From Telmatobacter sp. DSM 110680 (GTDB taxonomy: Bacteria; Acidobacteriota; Terriglobia; Terriglobales; Acidobacteriaceae): a DNA stretch of 64,000 bases. The translations under genes and the position numbers were made by a program. Shown piece by piece: positions 7,523-16,397 of the stretch (its first letter is position 1; every line of letters begins with the position of its first letter). The stretch is taken from NCBI RefSeq assembly GCF_039994875.1, contig NZ_CP121196.1, forward strand, positions 5,518,001 to 5,582,000. The letters are read 5' to 3'. The notes beneath the pieces are model-generated. The model was not told the origin of the DNA. It saw only the letters and a list, made by a program, of their open reading frames with translations, and searched no databases.

Positions 7523-9757
7523 ATGAGCACGACCCCGGCATCGATTATCGGAAAACCGACGCCTCGCATTGACGGACCTCAGAAGACATCCGGCACGGCA
7601 CAATACGCAGCTGACTTCCACTTCGAAGGTATGGCATACGCGATGCCCGTAGTCGCAAGCGTTGCAAGTGGCCGCATCCGCGCGCTCGATACATCCGCAG
7701 CCGAGAAGATGCCCGGCGTTTTGCTCGTGCTGCACCACGGCAACATCGGGCCACTATATCGAACGGTTCCCGGTGACGACAATGCGACGAACAGTGAGGT
7801 GCGCTCAGCATTCGAAGATGAAGTCGTTCGCCACTGGGGCCAGTACATCGCCGTGGTCGTTGCCGAAACGCTGGAACAGGCGACTGCTGCAGCTGCGGCC
7901 GTGCATGCAGAATACGATCAGGAACCCACCAAGCTTCGAGCCAGTCTTGACGATTATGCAGGTGAGCGCAAGAAGGGCAGCGAGCGCGGAGACTTTGAGA
8001 GCGCGTTTAAGGACGCCCCTGTCAAGGTCGATCACACCTATATCACTCCGATTGAGACGCACAACCCCATCGAACTGCACGCCTCAGTATCAGTGTGGGA
8101 TGGCGATCGCCTGACCATGTATGAAACCTCGCAAGGCGTCGTGAATCATCGCGTGGTGATGGCACAAACTCTCGGTATTCCCGTTGAGAATGTGCGCGTG
8201 GTGACGCGTTTTTTGGGATCGGGTTTTGGTGGAAAGCTGTTTCCCTGGCCGCATTGCGCGATGACGGCGGTGGCTGCGCGCAAATTGGGGAGGCCGGTAA
8301 AGCTCAGCGTTACCCGGCGCATGATGTTCTCCAGCGTCGGCTATCGGCCCCGCACTGAACAGCGCGTGCGGCTCGGTGCATCGAAGGACGGCAAACTGCT
8401 TGCTCTCAAACACGATTATTTGAATATTTCCTCCATGCTTGACGATTTTGACGAAGGCTGTGGCGAGGCAACACCTTATTTGTACAGTGTCGCCAATCTT
8501 GGAGTGACCAGCGCAATTGTGCATCGCAACGTGGGAGCGCCCATGTACATGCGCGGCCCTGGCGCGGTACCGGGACTTTATGCCCTTGAATCCGCCATGA
8601 ACGAGTTGGCGGAAGAATTGAAAATCGATCCGTTGAAACTCCGCATCTTGAACGACGCAGAAAAAGACGAAGACAAGAAGATGCCGTTTTCGTCGCGGCA
8701 TTACCGCGAATGTTTTGAAGTGGGCGCAAAGAAGTTCGGCTGGGAACATCGCAAGGCAGAGATAGGCTCGATGCGACGCGATGGAAAGATCCTGGGATGG
8801 GGTCTGGCCGGAGCAAGCTGGGTCGCCGTGACCCTGCCTTGCACAGCCACCGTCGAATTTCACGCCAACGGCCGCGTATCCGTCAGGAGTGGAACGCAGG
8901 ACATTGGCACTGGCACATACACGATCTTTGCGCAGGTCGTACACGAGAAGACCGGCATCCCTTTCGATCGCATTGACGTGGTGCTGGGCGACAGTGCGCT
9001 TCCCGATGGACCCATGTCAGGCGGATCAATGGTAACTGGATCCGTGTTGAACGCCATCTCGAATGCATCAACAGCAGCCATCAAGAAGTTGGCCACTCTG
9101 GCTACAGGCGTCGAAGGCTCTCCTGTTCACGGAGAAAAGCCTGACGATCTTGTCTTCACAGAAGGCCGCATCCACAAGAAAGATCAGGCACCAGTATCCG
9201 GAGTCGCGTTTGCCGATGTGCTGCGCATGGCCCGTCTCAATGGACTGAGCGCGGAAGGTAAGACGCAACCGTCGTGGGAAGATCCGAAAGCAAAGAACGT
9301 TTCGCTTCACTCTTACGGAGCGCAATTCGTGGAAGTGGAATGGGAGCCGGAGATTGCGCGCCTGCGCGTGAGCCGCGTGGTAACGGTAATCGACGCCGGC
9401 CGGATCATCAATCCCAAGGCCGCAGCCAACCAGATCGCAGGCGCCGTCGTAATGGGTGTGGGTATGGGCCTGCTTGAAGAGACGCGCTACGATCAGCGTA
9501 CCGGTCAGCCCATCAATGGAAATATGGCGGACTACCTGATGGCGACGTGTGCCGATGCTCCGGAGATTGACGTGACATTCCTCGACTATCCCGATCCAGC
9601 TATGGGCGAATATGGCGCGCGCGGCGTAGGTGAGATTGGGCTCGCTGGTGTTGCCGCTGCGATCACTGCTGCGGTGCATCATGCTACCGGCGTTCGCGTA
9701 CGAGAACTGCCCGTGAGGATCGAGAACCTGCTGGAATCGAAAATTCTCGAGGCCTGA
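7523..9757 (+). CDS. Aldehyde oxidoreductase molybdenum-binding subunit, copy 2
   Basis: A 744-residue paralogue of the preceding subunit, with the same order of motifs: PTPRIDGPQKTSGTAQYAAD, GSGFGGKLFPWP, MRGPGAVPGLYALE and GARGVGEIGLAGVAAAI with the catalytic Glu. Identity between the two copies is high throughout, so this is a tandem duplication that has diverged mainly in surface segments. The ATG at 7523 is preceded by GAAGGGCAGGCAAGC. Both copies keep the catalytic residue, so alternative catalytic subunits sharing one Fe-S and one FAD subunit are likely. Confidence 0.87.
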   Translation: MSTTPASIIGKPTPRIDGPQKTSGTAQYAADFHFEGMAYAMPVVASVASGRIRALDTSAAEKMPGVLLVLHHGNIGPLYRTVPGDDNATNSEVRSAFEDEVVRHWGQYIAVVVAETLEQATAAAAAVHAEYDQEPTKLRASLDDYAGERKKGSERGDFESAFKDAPVKVDHTYITPIETHNPIELHASVSVWDGDRLTMYETSQGVVNHRVVMAQTLGIPVENVRVVTRFLGSGFGGKLFPWPHCAMTAVAARKLGRPVKLSVTRRMMFSSVGYRPRTEQRVRLGASKDGKLLALKHDYLNISSMLDDFDEGCGEATPYLYSVANLGVTSAIVHRNVGAPMYMRGPGAVPGLYALESAMNELAEELKIDPLKLRILNDAEKDEDKKMPFSSRHYRECFEVGAKKFGWEHRKAEIGSMRRDGKILGWGLAGASWVAVTLPCTATVEFHANGRVSVRSGTQDIGTGTYTIFAQVVHEKTGIPFDRIDVVLGDSALPDGPMSGGSMVTGSVLNAISNASTAAIKKLATLATGVEGSPVHGEKPDDLVFTEGRIHKKDQAPVSGVAFADVLRMARLNGLSAEGKTQPSWEDPKAKNVSLHSYGAQFVEVEWEPEIARLRVSRVVTVIDAGRIINPKAAANQIAGAVVMGVGMGLLEETRYDQRTGQPINGNMADYLMATCADAPEIDVTFLDYPDPAMGEYGARGVGEIGLAGVAAAITAAVHHATGVRVRELPVRIENLLESKILEA

Positions 9758-9772
9758 GCGAGAATATATCCC

Positions 9773-10918
9773 ATGACCGACCTCGAAAATATCCTTCCGC
9801 TTTGGCACGAGTTGGAAGCGGCTGGAGCTGAATACGTTCTGGCTACGGTGGTGGAGGTTGACGGTCCCAGCTACCGCAAGCCGGGTGCGCGCATGCTAAT
9901 CGCAAAAGATGGCAGGCGCGCCGGCACAGTGAGCGGTGGATGCCTCGAAGCCGAAGTTGCGAAACGTGCATGGTGGCTCACGGAGTCAGGTCCACGGGTG
10001 GAACGCTACTCGACCGCCGAAGATGATGGCGATATGCCCTACGGTTCGGGCTGCGGCGGAGTTATCTTCGTACTGCTGGAACGGCGCGCGACAGCGACCA
10101 CATTACTCAATGCTCTCGAGGCAGCGTTTCAAGCAAGGATGCCATTGGCGATTGCAACCTTGCTGGAGGGGACGGAGATCTCAAAGAGATTTTTCGCTGG
10201 GCCTACCGCTCAGACTGCACAATCCGATCAAGTCGTTGCGGGCTCTCTCTCGGATTGGCTGCAAGGCCTGGCATTCGAAGCGCTGGAGGAGAGGCGATCG
10301 CTTGACCAGCGCGTCGCGGTGGATGCACAGCCGACGCGAATCTGGGTTGATTATCGCGCGCCAAGACCCGGACTTTGGATCTTCGGCGCGGGCGACGATG
10401 CAAAGCCGCTAGTGCGCCTCTCACGCGCGCTGGGTTGGTTCACAGCGATTGCAGATGGCCGCAGCCACCTCGCAACCCGCGATCGCTTCTCAGCCGCCGA
10501 CAAAGTGTTGACACTTCCTATCGAAACCTTGCCTGCAAATCATCTCGAACTCGATGCCGTGAAGATGAGCGATGCGGTCGTGCTCGTCACCCACAGCTTT
10601 GATCAAGATGCGCGAATACTAGCCACACTGCTCAATCGCGAGCATCTACCTTTTTACCTTGGCGTGCTGGGGCCGCAACGCAGAACCCGCGAAGTTCTCG
10701 CGGAAGCTGCAAGGCTTCTCGGGTTGCCGAAAGAACACGATCGCGCTGAGCAATGGCTCAGGCAATTGCACGCACCTACCGGTCTCGATCTCGGCGCGGA
10801 GACACCGGCGGCGATTGCGCTCTCGATCATCGCTGAGATTCAGCAGACATTGAACAGCGCGTCTGCGCTTCCTCTGCGCCAGGTTCGCGCCGTACACCCT
10901 GCTATCAGCAACGCCTAG
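9773..10918 (+). CDS. XdhC/CoxI family molybdenum cofactor maturation factor (PaoD-like)
   Basis: A 381-residue protein. The N-terminal XdhC/CoxI domain carries PSYRKPGARMLIAKDGRRAGTVSGGCLEAEV and GSGCGG. The C-terminal XdhC Rossmann-like domain starts with LWIFGAGDDAKPL and contains VLVTHSFDQDARIL. Such proteins bind the molybdenum cofactor, sulfurate or protect it, and load it into the large subunit. It begins 15 bp after the second molybdenum subunit and closes the operon. The long middle linker (about residues 120-195) is typical of the full-length XdhC type. Confidence 0.88.
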   Translation: MTDLENILPLWHELEAAGAEYVLATVVEVDGPSYRKPGARMLIAKDGRRAGTVSGGCLEAEVAKRAWWLTESGPRVERYSTAEDDGDMPYGSGCGGVIFVLLERRATATTLLNALEAAFQARMPLAIATLLEGTEISKRFFAGPTAQTAQSDQVVAGSLSDWLQGLAFEALEERRSLDQRVAVDAQPTRIWVDYRAPRPGLWIFGAGDDAKPLVRLSRALGWFTAIADGRSHLATRDRFSAADKVLTLPIETLPANHLELDAVKMSDAVVLVTHSFDQDARILATLLNREHLPFYLGVLGPQRRTREVLAEAARLLGLPKEHDRAEQWLRQLHAPTGLDLGAETPAAIALSIIAEIQQTLNSASALPLRQVRAVHPAISNA

Positions 10919-10923
10919 AAGAA

Positions 10924-11514
10924 TCAGGCGGCCATTTCCTTCAAGTGAGCCTCAAGCACATCGAGAAATTTCGCCAGCCACGCGGGATGCGCCGTCCAGG
11001 CTGGGCCCGTAACGAGCTTGCCGTCCACGATTGCATCCGTGAAGTCGAGAGAAACGAACGTTCCGCCAGCGAGGCTCACTTCTGGCGCGCATGCCGGATA
11101 GCAATTGACCTTGCGGCCCTTGAGCGCCCCAGCCGCGGCCAGTATCTGAGGACCGTGACATAGTGCAGCGATTGGTTTGCCTTCCTTATCGAAATGCCGC
11201 ACTAGCTCAAGCACCTTGGGGTTGAGGCGGAGATACTCCGGCGCCCGCCCACCAGGAATGACAAGTGCGTCGTAGCCCGCAGGATTGACCTCGTCGAATG
11301 TCGCGTTCAGCGTGAAGTTGTGTCCGCGTTTTTCGGTGTATGTTTGATCGCCTTCAAAGTCGTGAATCGCCGTGCGTACCTGTTCGCCTTTCTTCTTGTC
11401 CGGACATACCGCATCCACTTTATGGCCCACCATCTGCAAGGCCTGAAAAGGAACCATGATTTCGTAGTCCTCAACAAAGTCGCCAGCCAGCATTAGGATT
11501 TTCGCTGATTTCAT
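10924..11514 (-). CDS. DJ-1/PfpI family protein
   Basis: A 196-residue member of the class I glutamine amidotransferase-like fold. AKILMLAGDFVEDYEIMVPFQAL opens the domain; DALVIPGGRAPEYLR precedes AALCHGPQILAAAG, where the nucleophile-elbow Cys of DJ-1/PfpI lies. Members act as proteases, glyoxalases or deglycases; the exact activity cannot be read from sequence. GAGGA lies nine bases before the ATG at 11514. It converges on the XdhC gene with only 5 bp between the two stops. Confidence 0.85.
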   Translation of the reverse strand: MKSAKILMLAGDFVEDYEIMVPFQALQMVGHKVDAVCPDKKKGEQVRTAIHDFEGDQTYTEKRGHNFTLNATFDEVNPAGYDALVIPGGRAPEYLRLNPKVLELVRHFDKEGKPIAALCHGPQILAAAGALKGRKVNCYPACAPEVSLAGGTFVSLDFTDAIVDGKLVTGPAWTAHPAWLAKFLDVLEAHLKEMAA

Positions 11515-11685
11515 ATGGGGATCCTCCACTCAATTTTGAGACGCTGAAAGCTCGATGCCAGTGCGCATGAAGAAGTCAGACACATGTTATCTGATGGGCA
11601 GGAAGCGGTGAAGTTGCATTTATGAATAGATCGTTTAACTGCGAGCGTGCTCGAGGCAAACTGGCGGTTTACCCTAGAATCTGTC

Positions 11686-12384
11686 ATGACGGTTTCCCCA
11701 AATCCTCTTGAGATACTCAACGCACAAATCGTTGCATGTGATCGCTGTCCGCGACTCCGGACGCATTGTACGGAGATCGCCCGGGTTCGGCGCCGTGCCT
11801 ATGCCAATTGGGAATACTGGGGGCGTCCGGTTCCCTCATTCGGAGATCCAGATGCTCGCGTCCTTGCATTGGGTCTCGCGCCCGGCGCCCATGGTTCCAA
11901 TCGAACGGGTCGTCCCTTTACCGGCGATGGCTCTGGAGATTTTCTCTATCCCGTCCTGCATGAGGCGGGATTTGCATCCCTTCCCCACGCCAGTTCACGC
12001 GACGATGGCATGAAACTCGATGGTCTCTGGATCACATCGGTGGCGCGCTGCGCGCCGCCGGGGAACAAGCCCACCCCTGGGGAGTTGCATAACTGCGCTC
12101 CATGGATGGATGCGGAGATGGCGCTGCTGAAAAATCTTTGTGTTGTAGTTTGCCTTGGTAGGATCGCCTTTGATGGATTGCTGACACGCGAACAACGTCT
12201 AGGAGCCGCCATTACTCGTGCCAATTACACCTTCAGTCACAGTGCGGAGTATGCACTGCCAAGTGGACTTACGACGATCGCCAGCTACCATCCTTCATTG
12301 CAGAACACAAATACGGGAAAACTAACTCGACCCATGTTCCTTGAAGTGTTCAAACGCGCCAGAGTGCTTGCGGGATTAAGCTGA
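11686..12384 (+). CDS. Family 5 uracil-DNA glycosylase (UDGb-like)
   Basis: A 232-residue DNA repair enzyme. CDRCPRLRTHC near the N-terminus plus two later Cys form the [4Fe-4S] cluster of family 4/5 glycosylases. GLAPGAHGSNRTGRPFTGD is the family 5 motif 1 (which lacks the polar catalytic residue of family 1). A late SYHPSLQNTNTGKLT segment supplies the His-Pro-Ser motif. The role is removal of uracil and hypoxanthine-type lesions from DNA. The start is uncertain: the ATG at 11686 or a GTG at 11647 are both open, and neither has a strong ribosome site. Confidence 0.85.
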   Translation: MTVSPNPLEILNAQIVACDRCPRLRTHCTEIARVRRRAYANWEYWGRPVPSFGDPDARVLALGLAPGAHGSNRTGRPFTGDGSGDFLYPVLHEAGFASLPHASSRDDGMKLDGLWITSVARCAPPGNKPTPGELHNCAPWMDAEMALLKNLCVVVCLGRIAFDGLLTREQRLGAAITRANYTFSHSAEYALPSGLTTIASYHPSLQNTNTGKLTRPMFLEVFKRARVLAGLS

Positions 12385-12493
12385 GATCTGCCTGATAAGT
12401 CTCCACCCGCAAGAGGCACTTGATTTCGGTTCTGTGCGCGGTTTTGTAATTTTGAGTGACTTGGATTGCGACCCCGACGCGAGGAGAGATGCG

Positions 12494-12976
12494 ATGAGTA
12501 GAATGGCACGCAGAGTCTTGATTCCAGCATTTGTGATATTTGCGATGGGGGTATACGGGCAAACTATGAAATCCGACCATTGGTCAACGGCGGACTTGCA
12601 GGAACGCGCAAAGCACCTGCAGGAGCTCGCCGCAAAGAGTGACGGCTCCGCCAGCGAGACACTGGAACAATATCCGCACCACTACACGATGTTGGCTTTT
12701 CGCCAGCACAGCGGCGGCGGCGAACTGCATCAACACTTCGCCGACATCTTCTACATCCTCGAAGGACGAGCCAGCGTTCTTACTGGCGGTCGTCTTATTG
12801 AACAGAAAGAGTCCGGCCCCGGCGAGATTCGCGGCAAGGCAGTTGAAGGTGGTTCGCGCCAGGAACTTAAGGCCGGAGACGTAGTGCATATCCCCGCAGG
12901 CATGCCTCATCAAATGCTCGTGGCCGAGGGAGAATCGATTACCTACTACGTAGTGAAGGTAGAAGAGAGCCGCTAA
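12494..12976 (+). CDS. Secreted single-domain cupin protein
   Basis: A 160-residue protein with a signal peptide (residues 1-22, ending near VYGQ) and one cupin barrel. The first cupin motif is visible as GGELHQHFADIFYILEG and the second as LKAGDVVHIPAGMPHQM; both His clusters are intact, so metal binding is likely. Substrate and reaction are unknown. GAGGAGAGATGCG precedes the chosen ATG. It is a single gene between the glycosylase and the convergent GH92 gene. Confidence 0.8.
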   Translation: MSRMARRVLIPAFVIFAMGVYGQTMKSDHWSTADLQERAKHLQELAAKSDGSASETLEQYPHHYTMLAFRQHSGGGELHQHFADIFYILEGRASVLTGGRLIEQKESGPGEIRGKAVEGGSRQELKAGDVVHIPAGMPHQMLVAEGESITYYVVKVEESR

Positions 12977-13256
12977 GTCAAAAGGGCATAATCAGGCGAA
13001 TAGAAAAGGGAGACTGAATCAAACCGCCCTGACATGAGTTCTTTGTCAACGCAGACTCATGGGAGAGCCGAACGAGTGCCCCAAATCTCTCTCCGATCCT
13101 ACGATCAAAAAAGAAGCTCTTCGCTAATGAATACTGATACTTTTCACGATCTTCCACGCATTGTTGGCTCGCCGTAAGGCCGTTAACAAACACGAAACAG
13201 ATTCGTTTCTTCTTGTCGCTGAGGTCGGATCTGAGGCTGTCATCGCCGCATCGAAT

Positions 13257-15479
13257 CTAGTTGGCTAGTATCAGGGCCGGCCTCCATTTGCTGCCCCATT
13301 TCGACGGCTCAGGACCCATGACGAAATGCAAAACACCTCCTGCCTGGATCTGTTCCCAAGTGATGACCGGCATGTCGAGCGTTTTTCCATTCAAGGTCGC
13401 AGACTGAATGTAGACGTTCTTGGCGGAGTTGTTGCTCGTCTCCAAGCGGAATCTTTTGCCATTGGCTAAAGTGAGCGATATCTCGCCGTACATCGGACTC
13501 CCGATCATGTATTCTCCACTGGCAGGACTTACGGGATAAAAGCCCATCGCTGTGAATAGAAGCCACGCAGACATTTGCCCGCAATCATCGTCTCCGTCAA
13601 GGCCGCCGGGACTTGCATCGTATTCCTCTGCGGCAATCTTCCGTACCATCGCCTGTGTCTTCCAAGGCTGCCCGTCGAAGTCGTAGAGATAACCATAGTG
13701 GTGACTCGGCTCATTGCTGTGCACGTTGTGGCCGCCGCTGAAGTGCTGATCCAGTTTCTTGTCGTAGTTCTCCACTCCGCCCATCAACTGGATCAGACCT
13801 GCCTGGTCGTGCAGAGGCGACCACGTGTAGACCCAGGTGTCACCTTCGGTCCATCCAGAGACGGAGCGGTTTTGGTCATCATCCTTCTCGCCGCCGATCG
13901 GAGCCCACTTGCCATCTGACGTCCTTCCGTTCATCAACCCGAGAGCGGGGTTGTAGAGATTGCGGTCATTCAGCGAACGCTTTAGAAAGAAGCGGAAATC
14001 CTCACTTCTTCCGAGAGCCTTTGCAATCTGGGCAATGCACCAGTCGTCGTAGCTGTCTTCGAGAGTGCTCGAGGCCGCTTCATCGGTTTTGTCGGTTGGA
14101 ATGTAGCCTAGCTGCTTGTAATAGGTGAGTCCTGCACGGGCCTCGTAGGGTGTGTACTCTTCGCGATCGAGCCAACGACGAGTCGTGTCGCCATCGGGCG
14201 GTGTCATCGCGTCTTTGTAGACGGCTTGCCAGGCGAGTTGGCGATCGAAACCGGTGAATCCCTTTCTGAAAGCTTCCGCCACAAGGGAATCCGCATGTGT
14301 TGCGATCATGATGTTGGTGTAGCTGGGATTGGGCCACTTGGGCATCCAGCCACCCTCTTTGAAATTTTGCAGAAGAGCTGTGATCATGCCGTCGATGCGT
14401 TCCGGAGCGAGCAACGTGAGCATGCTGTTTTCGGCACGAAAAGTGTCCCAGATGGAGTAGGCGGTATAGCTTTCTCCATTGTGGATGGAATCATCGAACG
14501 CGCTGTAATATCGGCCGTACTCAGAGAAAACACGCGGATAGAGCAGCGCGTGGTACATCGCCGTGTACATCAGCGTCTTGTCCTTATCGGTGGCTCCGCC
14601 GATCTGGAGTTGCGATAACTTCCGATTCCATATCGTGTGAAGTTTTTCTTGCACTGCACGAAAATTCCAACTCGGAATCTCACGCATGAGGTTTTGGCGC
14701 GCTTGCTCGATGCTGATGAATGACGTACCTATGCGGACCTGGATGGTCTGTCCGGGTCTGAATTCGGCGTATGCTCCATGGCTTGAACCGTCATCCCCGT
14801 AAGTTTTCATGTCCATTGGCGGTTGCTCAAACTGGACTACGAAATAGCCTTTGAAGTTCGGTAGTGCAAACGGGCCTAGATGTGCATCCATGCGATGCGG
14901 GTTATAGCCCGTAATCTCTTGCGTTTGAGAATTTACGGAGGCCAGTCCCGCTATTCCAGGACGTGAGGCCTCAACGATTACCCGGGGGCCCGCTGCGTTT
15001 GGAAAGGTGAAGCGAAAAAAGGCGCAGCGTTCGGTCGCCGTCATCTCTGCTTGTATCTTCCCATCCGCTCCAGTACCCAACGAGACGCGGTAATAATCGG
15101 GGCGCGCTACCTCCGATGCGTGACTGTACGAAAGCTTGCGAGACTCTGGCGTAGTGCGCAGCTCGCCCACCTGCGGGATGACCGTGACATATCCGTAATC
15201 GCCCATCCAGATCGCAGGCTGATGCGTACCAATGAAGCCTGAGATTGTCGTGTCATCGTAGTTGTACGAAACGATGCTGATCTTGTTTTGTCGCGTTTGC
15301 GGGGTCCAGTTTGTCATGCCGAAGGGCGGTGTTACAAAGGGCATTGTGCCGCCGTACCCGATAGCGCTCTTCTGTGATCCCACCAGGGGATTCACATACG
15401 AAACAACATCGTTCTGGGCTACCAAGCCTGTTACGGTGCCCATTGCAAGCACAACAATCGCTGGTGCAAATCTATTCAT
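13257..15479 (-). CDS. GH92 family alpha-mannosidase, secreted
   Basis: A 740-residue glycoside hydrolase with a signal peptide of about 22 residues, then VSYVNPLVGSQ, the usual entry into the GH92 N-terminal beta-sandwich. The catalytic (alpha/alpha)6 half contains YSIWDTFRAENSML, GGWMPKWPNPSYTNIM, NEPSHHYGYLYDF and GGLDGDDDCGQMSAWLLFTAMGFYPVSP, all strongly conserved in the family. GH92 enzymes are calcium-dependent exo-alpha-mannosidases, mostly on alpha-1,2 linkages of N-glycans or mannans. No other glycan genes are adjacent. Confidence 0.92.
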   Translation of the reverse strand: MNRFAPAIVVLAMGTVTGLVAQNDVVSYVNPLVGSQKSAIGYGGTMPFVTPPFGMTNWTPQTRQNKISIVSYNYDDTTISGFIGTHQPAIWMGDYGYVTVIPQVGELRTTPESRKLSYSHASEVARPDYYRVSLGTGADGKIQAEMTATERCAFFRFTFPNAAGPRVIVEASRPGIAGLASVNSQTQEITGYNPHRMDAHLGPFALPNFKGYFVVQFEQPPMDMKTYGDDGSSHGAYAEFRPGQTIQVRIGTSFISIEQARQNLMREIPSWNFRAVQEKLHTIWNRKLSQLQIGGATDKDKTLMYTAMYHALLYPRVFSEYGRYYSAFDDSIHNGESYTAYSIWDTFRAENSMLTLLAPERIDGMITALLQNFKEGGWMPKWPNPSYTNIMIATHADSLVAEAFRKGFTGFDRQLAWQAVYKDAMTPPDGDTTRRWLDREEYTPYEARAGLTYYKQLGYIPTDKTDEAASSTLEDSYDDWCIAQIAKALGRSEDFRFFLKRSLNDRNLYNPALGLMNGRTSDGKWAPIGGEKDDDQNRSVSGWTEGDTWVYTWSPLHDQAGLIQLMGGVENYDKKLDQHFSGGHNVHSNEPSHHYGYLYDFDGQPWKTQAMVRKIAAEEYDASPGGLDGDDDCGQMSAWLLFTAMGFYPVSPASGEYMIGSPMYGEISLTLANGKRFRLETSNNSAKNVYIQSATLNGKTLDMPVITWEQIQAGGVLHFVMGPEPSKWGSKWRPALILAN

Positions 15480-15728
15480 AAGGGCAATTGTAAGTCGCCC
15501 TATCGTTGACTATCATCGCGCGTGGTTCCCTTTGATGCGCTCGGAGGATCCTCGCCGTTCAACGTCGTGTACAGAGATTGAGTGGGTTCGAACATTGGAT
15601 TCTCATCTGCGATCTGAGAACCATCGGAGTTGTTTGTGGTGAAATATCTGTTGCTCTGCTTCTTCGGGATACCCTGAAAACTTCATGAGGATCCGCGCAG
15701 ATCCGTTCTTGACCCAGAAGTGCCCCTC

Positions 15729-15950
15729 AGAACCGCAGCTTCTCGTTCCGCGACCAGATCGACACCGACGGCCCGTTAGAACGTCTCATAGTGCTCGTCA
15801 TCGGATCCTCGCCGAATTGGAACGTTGGTATTGAACACCTCGTCATCCAACGAGACCAGCAGCGTGACCGGAGCCTCAGACCCAGGACACCGAGGGCGCT
15901 AGGTGCGACCGCACCGGTGCCAGACACCAGGAAGGTTGTAAGCTCGCTGC
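15729..15950 (+). pseudogene. Decayed serine recombinase fragment
   Basis: In frame from about 15740 the sequence reads FSFRDQIDTDGPLERLIVLV then IGS, matching the resolvase segment SFREN-LDTGGPLGR-AIVVIIGAIAELE of the intact recombinase at 26653. A shift of frame is then needed: the next segment reads AELERWY in another frame, and similarity fades after about 15940. No start codon, catalytic Ser region or C-terminal HTH is present. It is a short, frameshifted relic of a third recombinase, in the 557-bp gap before the efflux operon. The rest of that gap (15480-15728, 15951-16036) shows nothing else. Confidence 0.6.
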
Positions 15951-16036
15951 CTCTTGGCGGAGCACCTCGGATCAAGTCTTAAATAGTCAAGAATGAAGGT
16001 TTGGGACTACACTAATCCCGATCCCGCAAAGGGCAT

Positions 16037-16324
16037 TTGAGATTGATCTTAGGAATATTAGGCAAAAAGCGAATTTGGTGTGTGGTTGTTCCGATCGTAC
16101 TCCTGGTCTTGTTGATTGGAGTCACGTTCGGAACGGTTTGGCATCACCACGCCAATTCTGCTTCCGACACTTGTTCGCTATGTCATCTGGTCATAGCACC
16201 GACGGTGGCGGGCATCCGCGCGTGTCTCCCAGTCCCCGTGTGTGCCGGACCTGCTCCAAAGTCCATTGACTTTATTGCTCAATCTGCTTCGACACAGATT
16301 CCTGCCCGCGCTCCTCCCGCATAG
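16037..16324 (+). CDS. Small membrane-anchored Cys/His protein preceding the efflux operon
   Basis: About 95 residues from a TTG start (the true start may be slightly different). Residues 12-32 form one hydrophobic helix, followed by WHHHANSASDTCSLCHL, a possible metal-binding cluster, and a Pro/Ala-rich tail ending RAPPA. Short proteins of this layout (DUF2946-like) often precede copper or other heavy-metal operons. Here it sits 73 bp upstream of the outer-membrane component of the czc-type efflux operon on the same strand. Metal binding is inferred from context and the His/Cys cluster. Confidence 0.5.
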   Translation: MRLILGILGKKRIWCVVVPIVLLVLLIGVTFGTVWHHHANSASDTCSLCHLVIAPTVAGIRACLPVPVCAGPAPKSIDFIAQSASTQIPARAPPA

Positions 16325-16397
16325 CCCCTGAATACATACTGTGCCGCTTAGGCACACCCCATCGATTCAAGTGTTTTGCGAAGGAGGCAGATTGCCC

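Noticed and set aside
8090..8944. Long minus-strand open frame (284 codons) opposite the second molybdenum subunit
   Set aside because: It lies inside a well-supported gene, shows no domain or ribosome site and is explained by GC-rich codon bias on the other strand.
12978..13193. 71-codon minus-strand frame after the cupin gene
   Set aside because: No ribosome site and no domain; the gap is less than 300 bp and looks non-coding.
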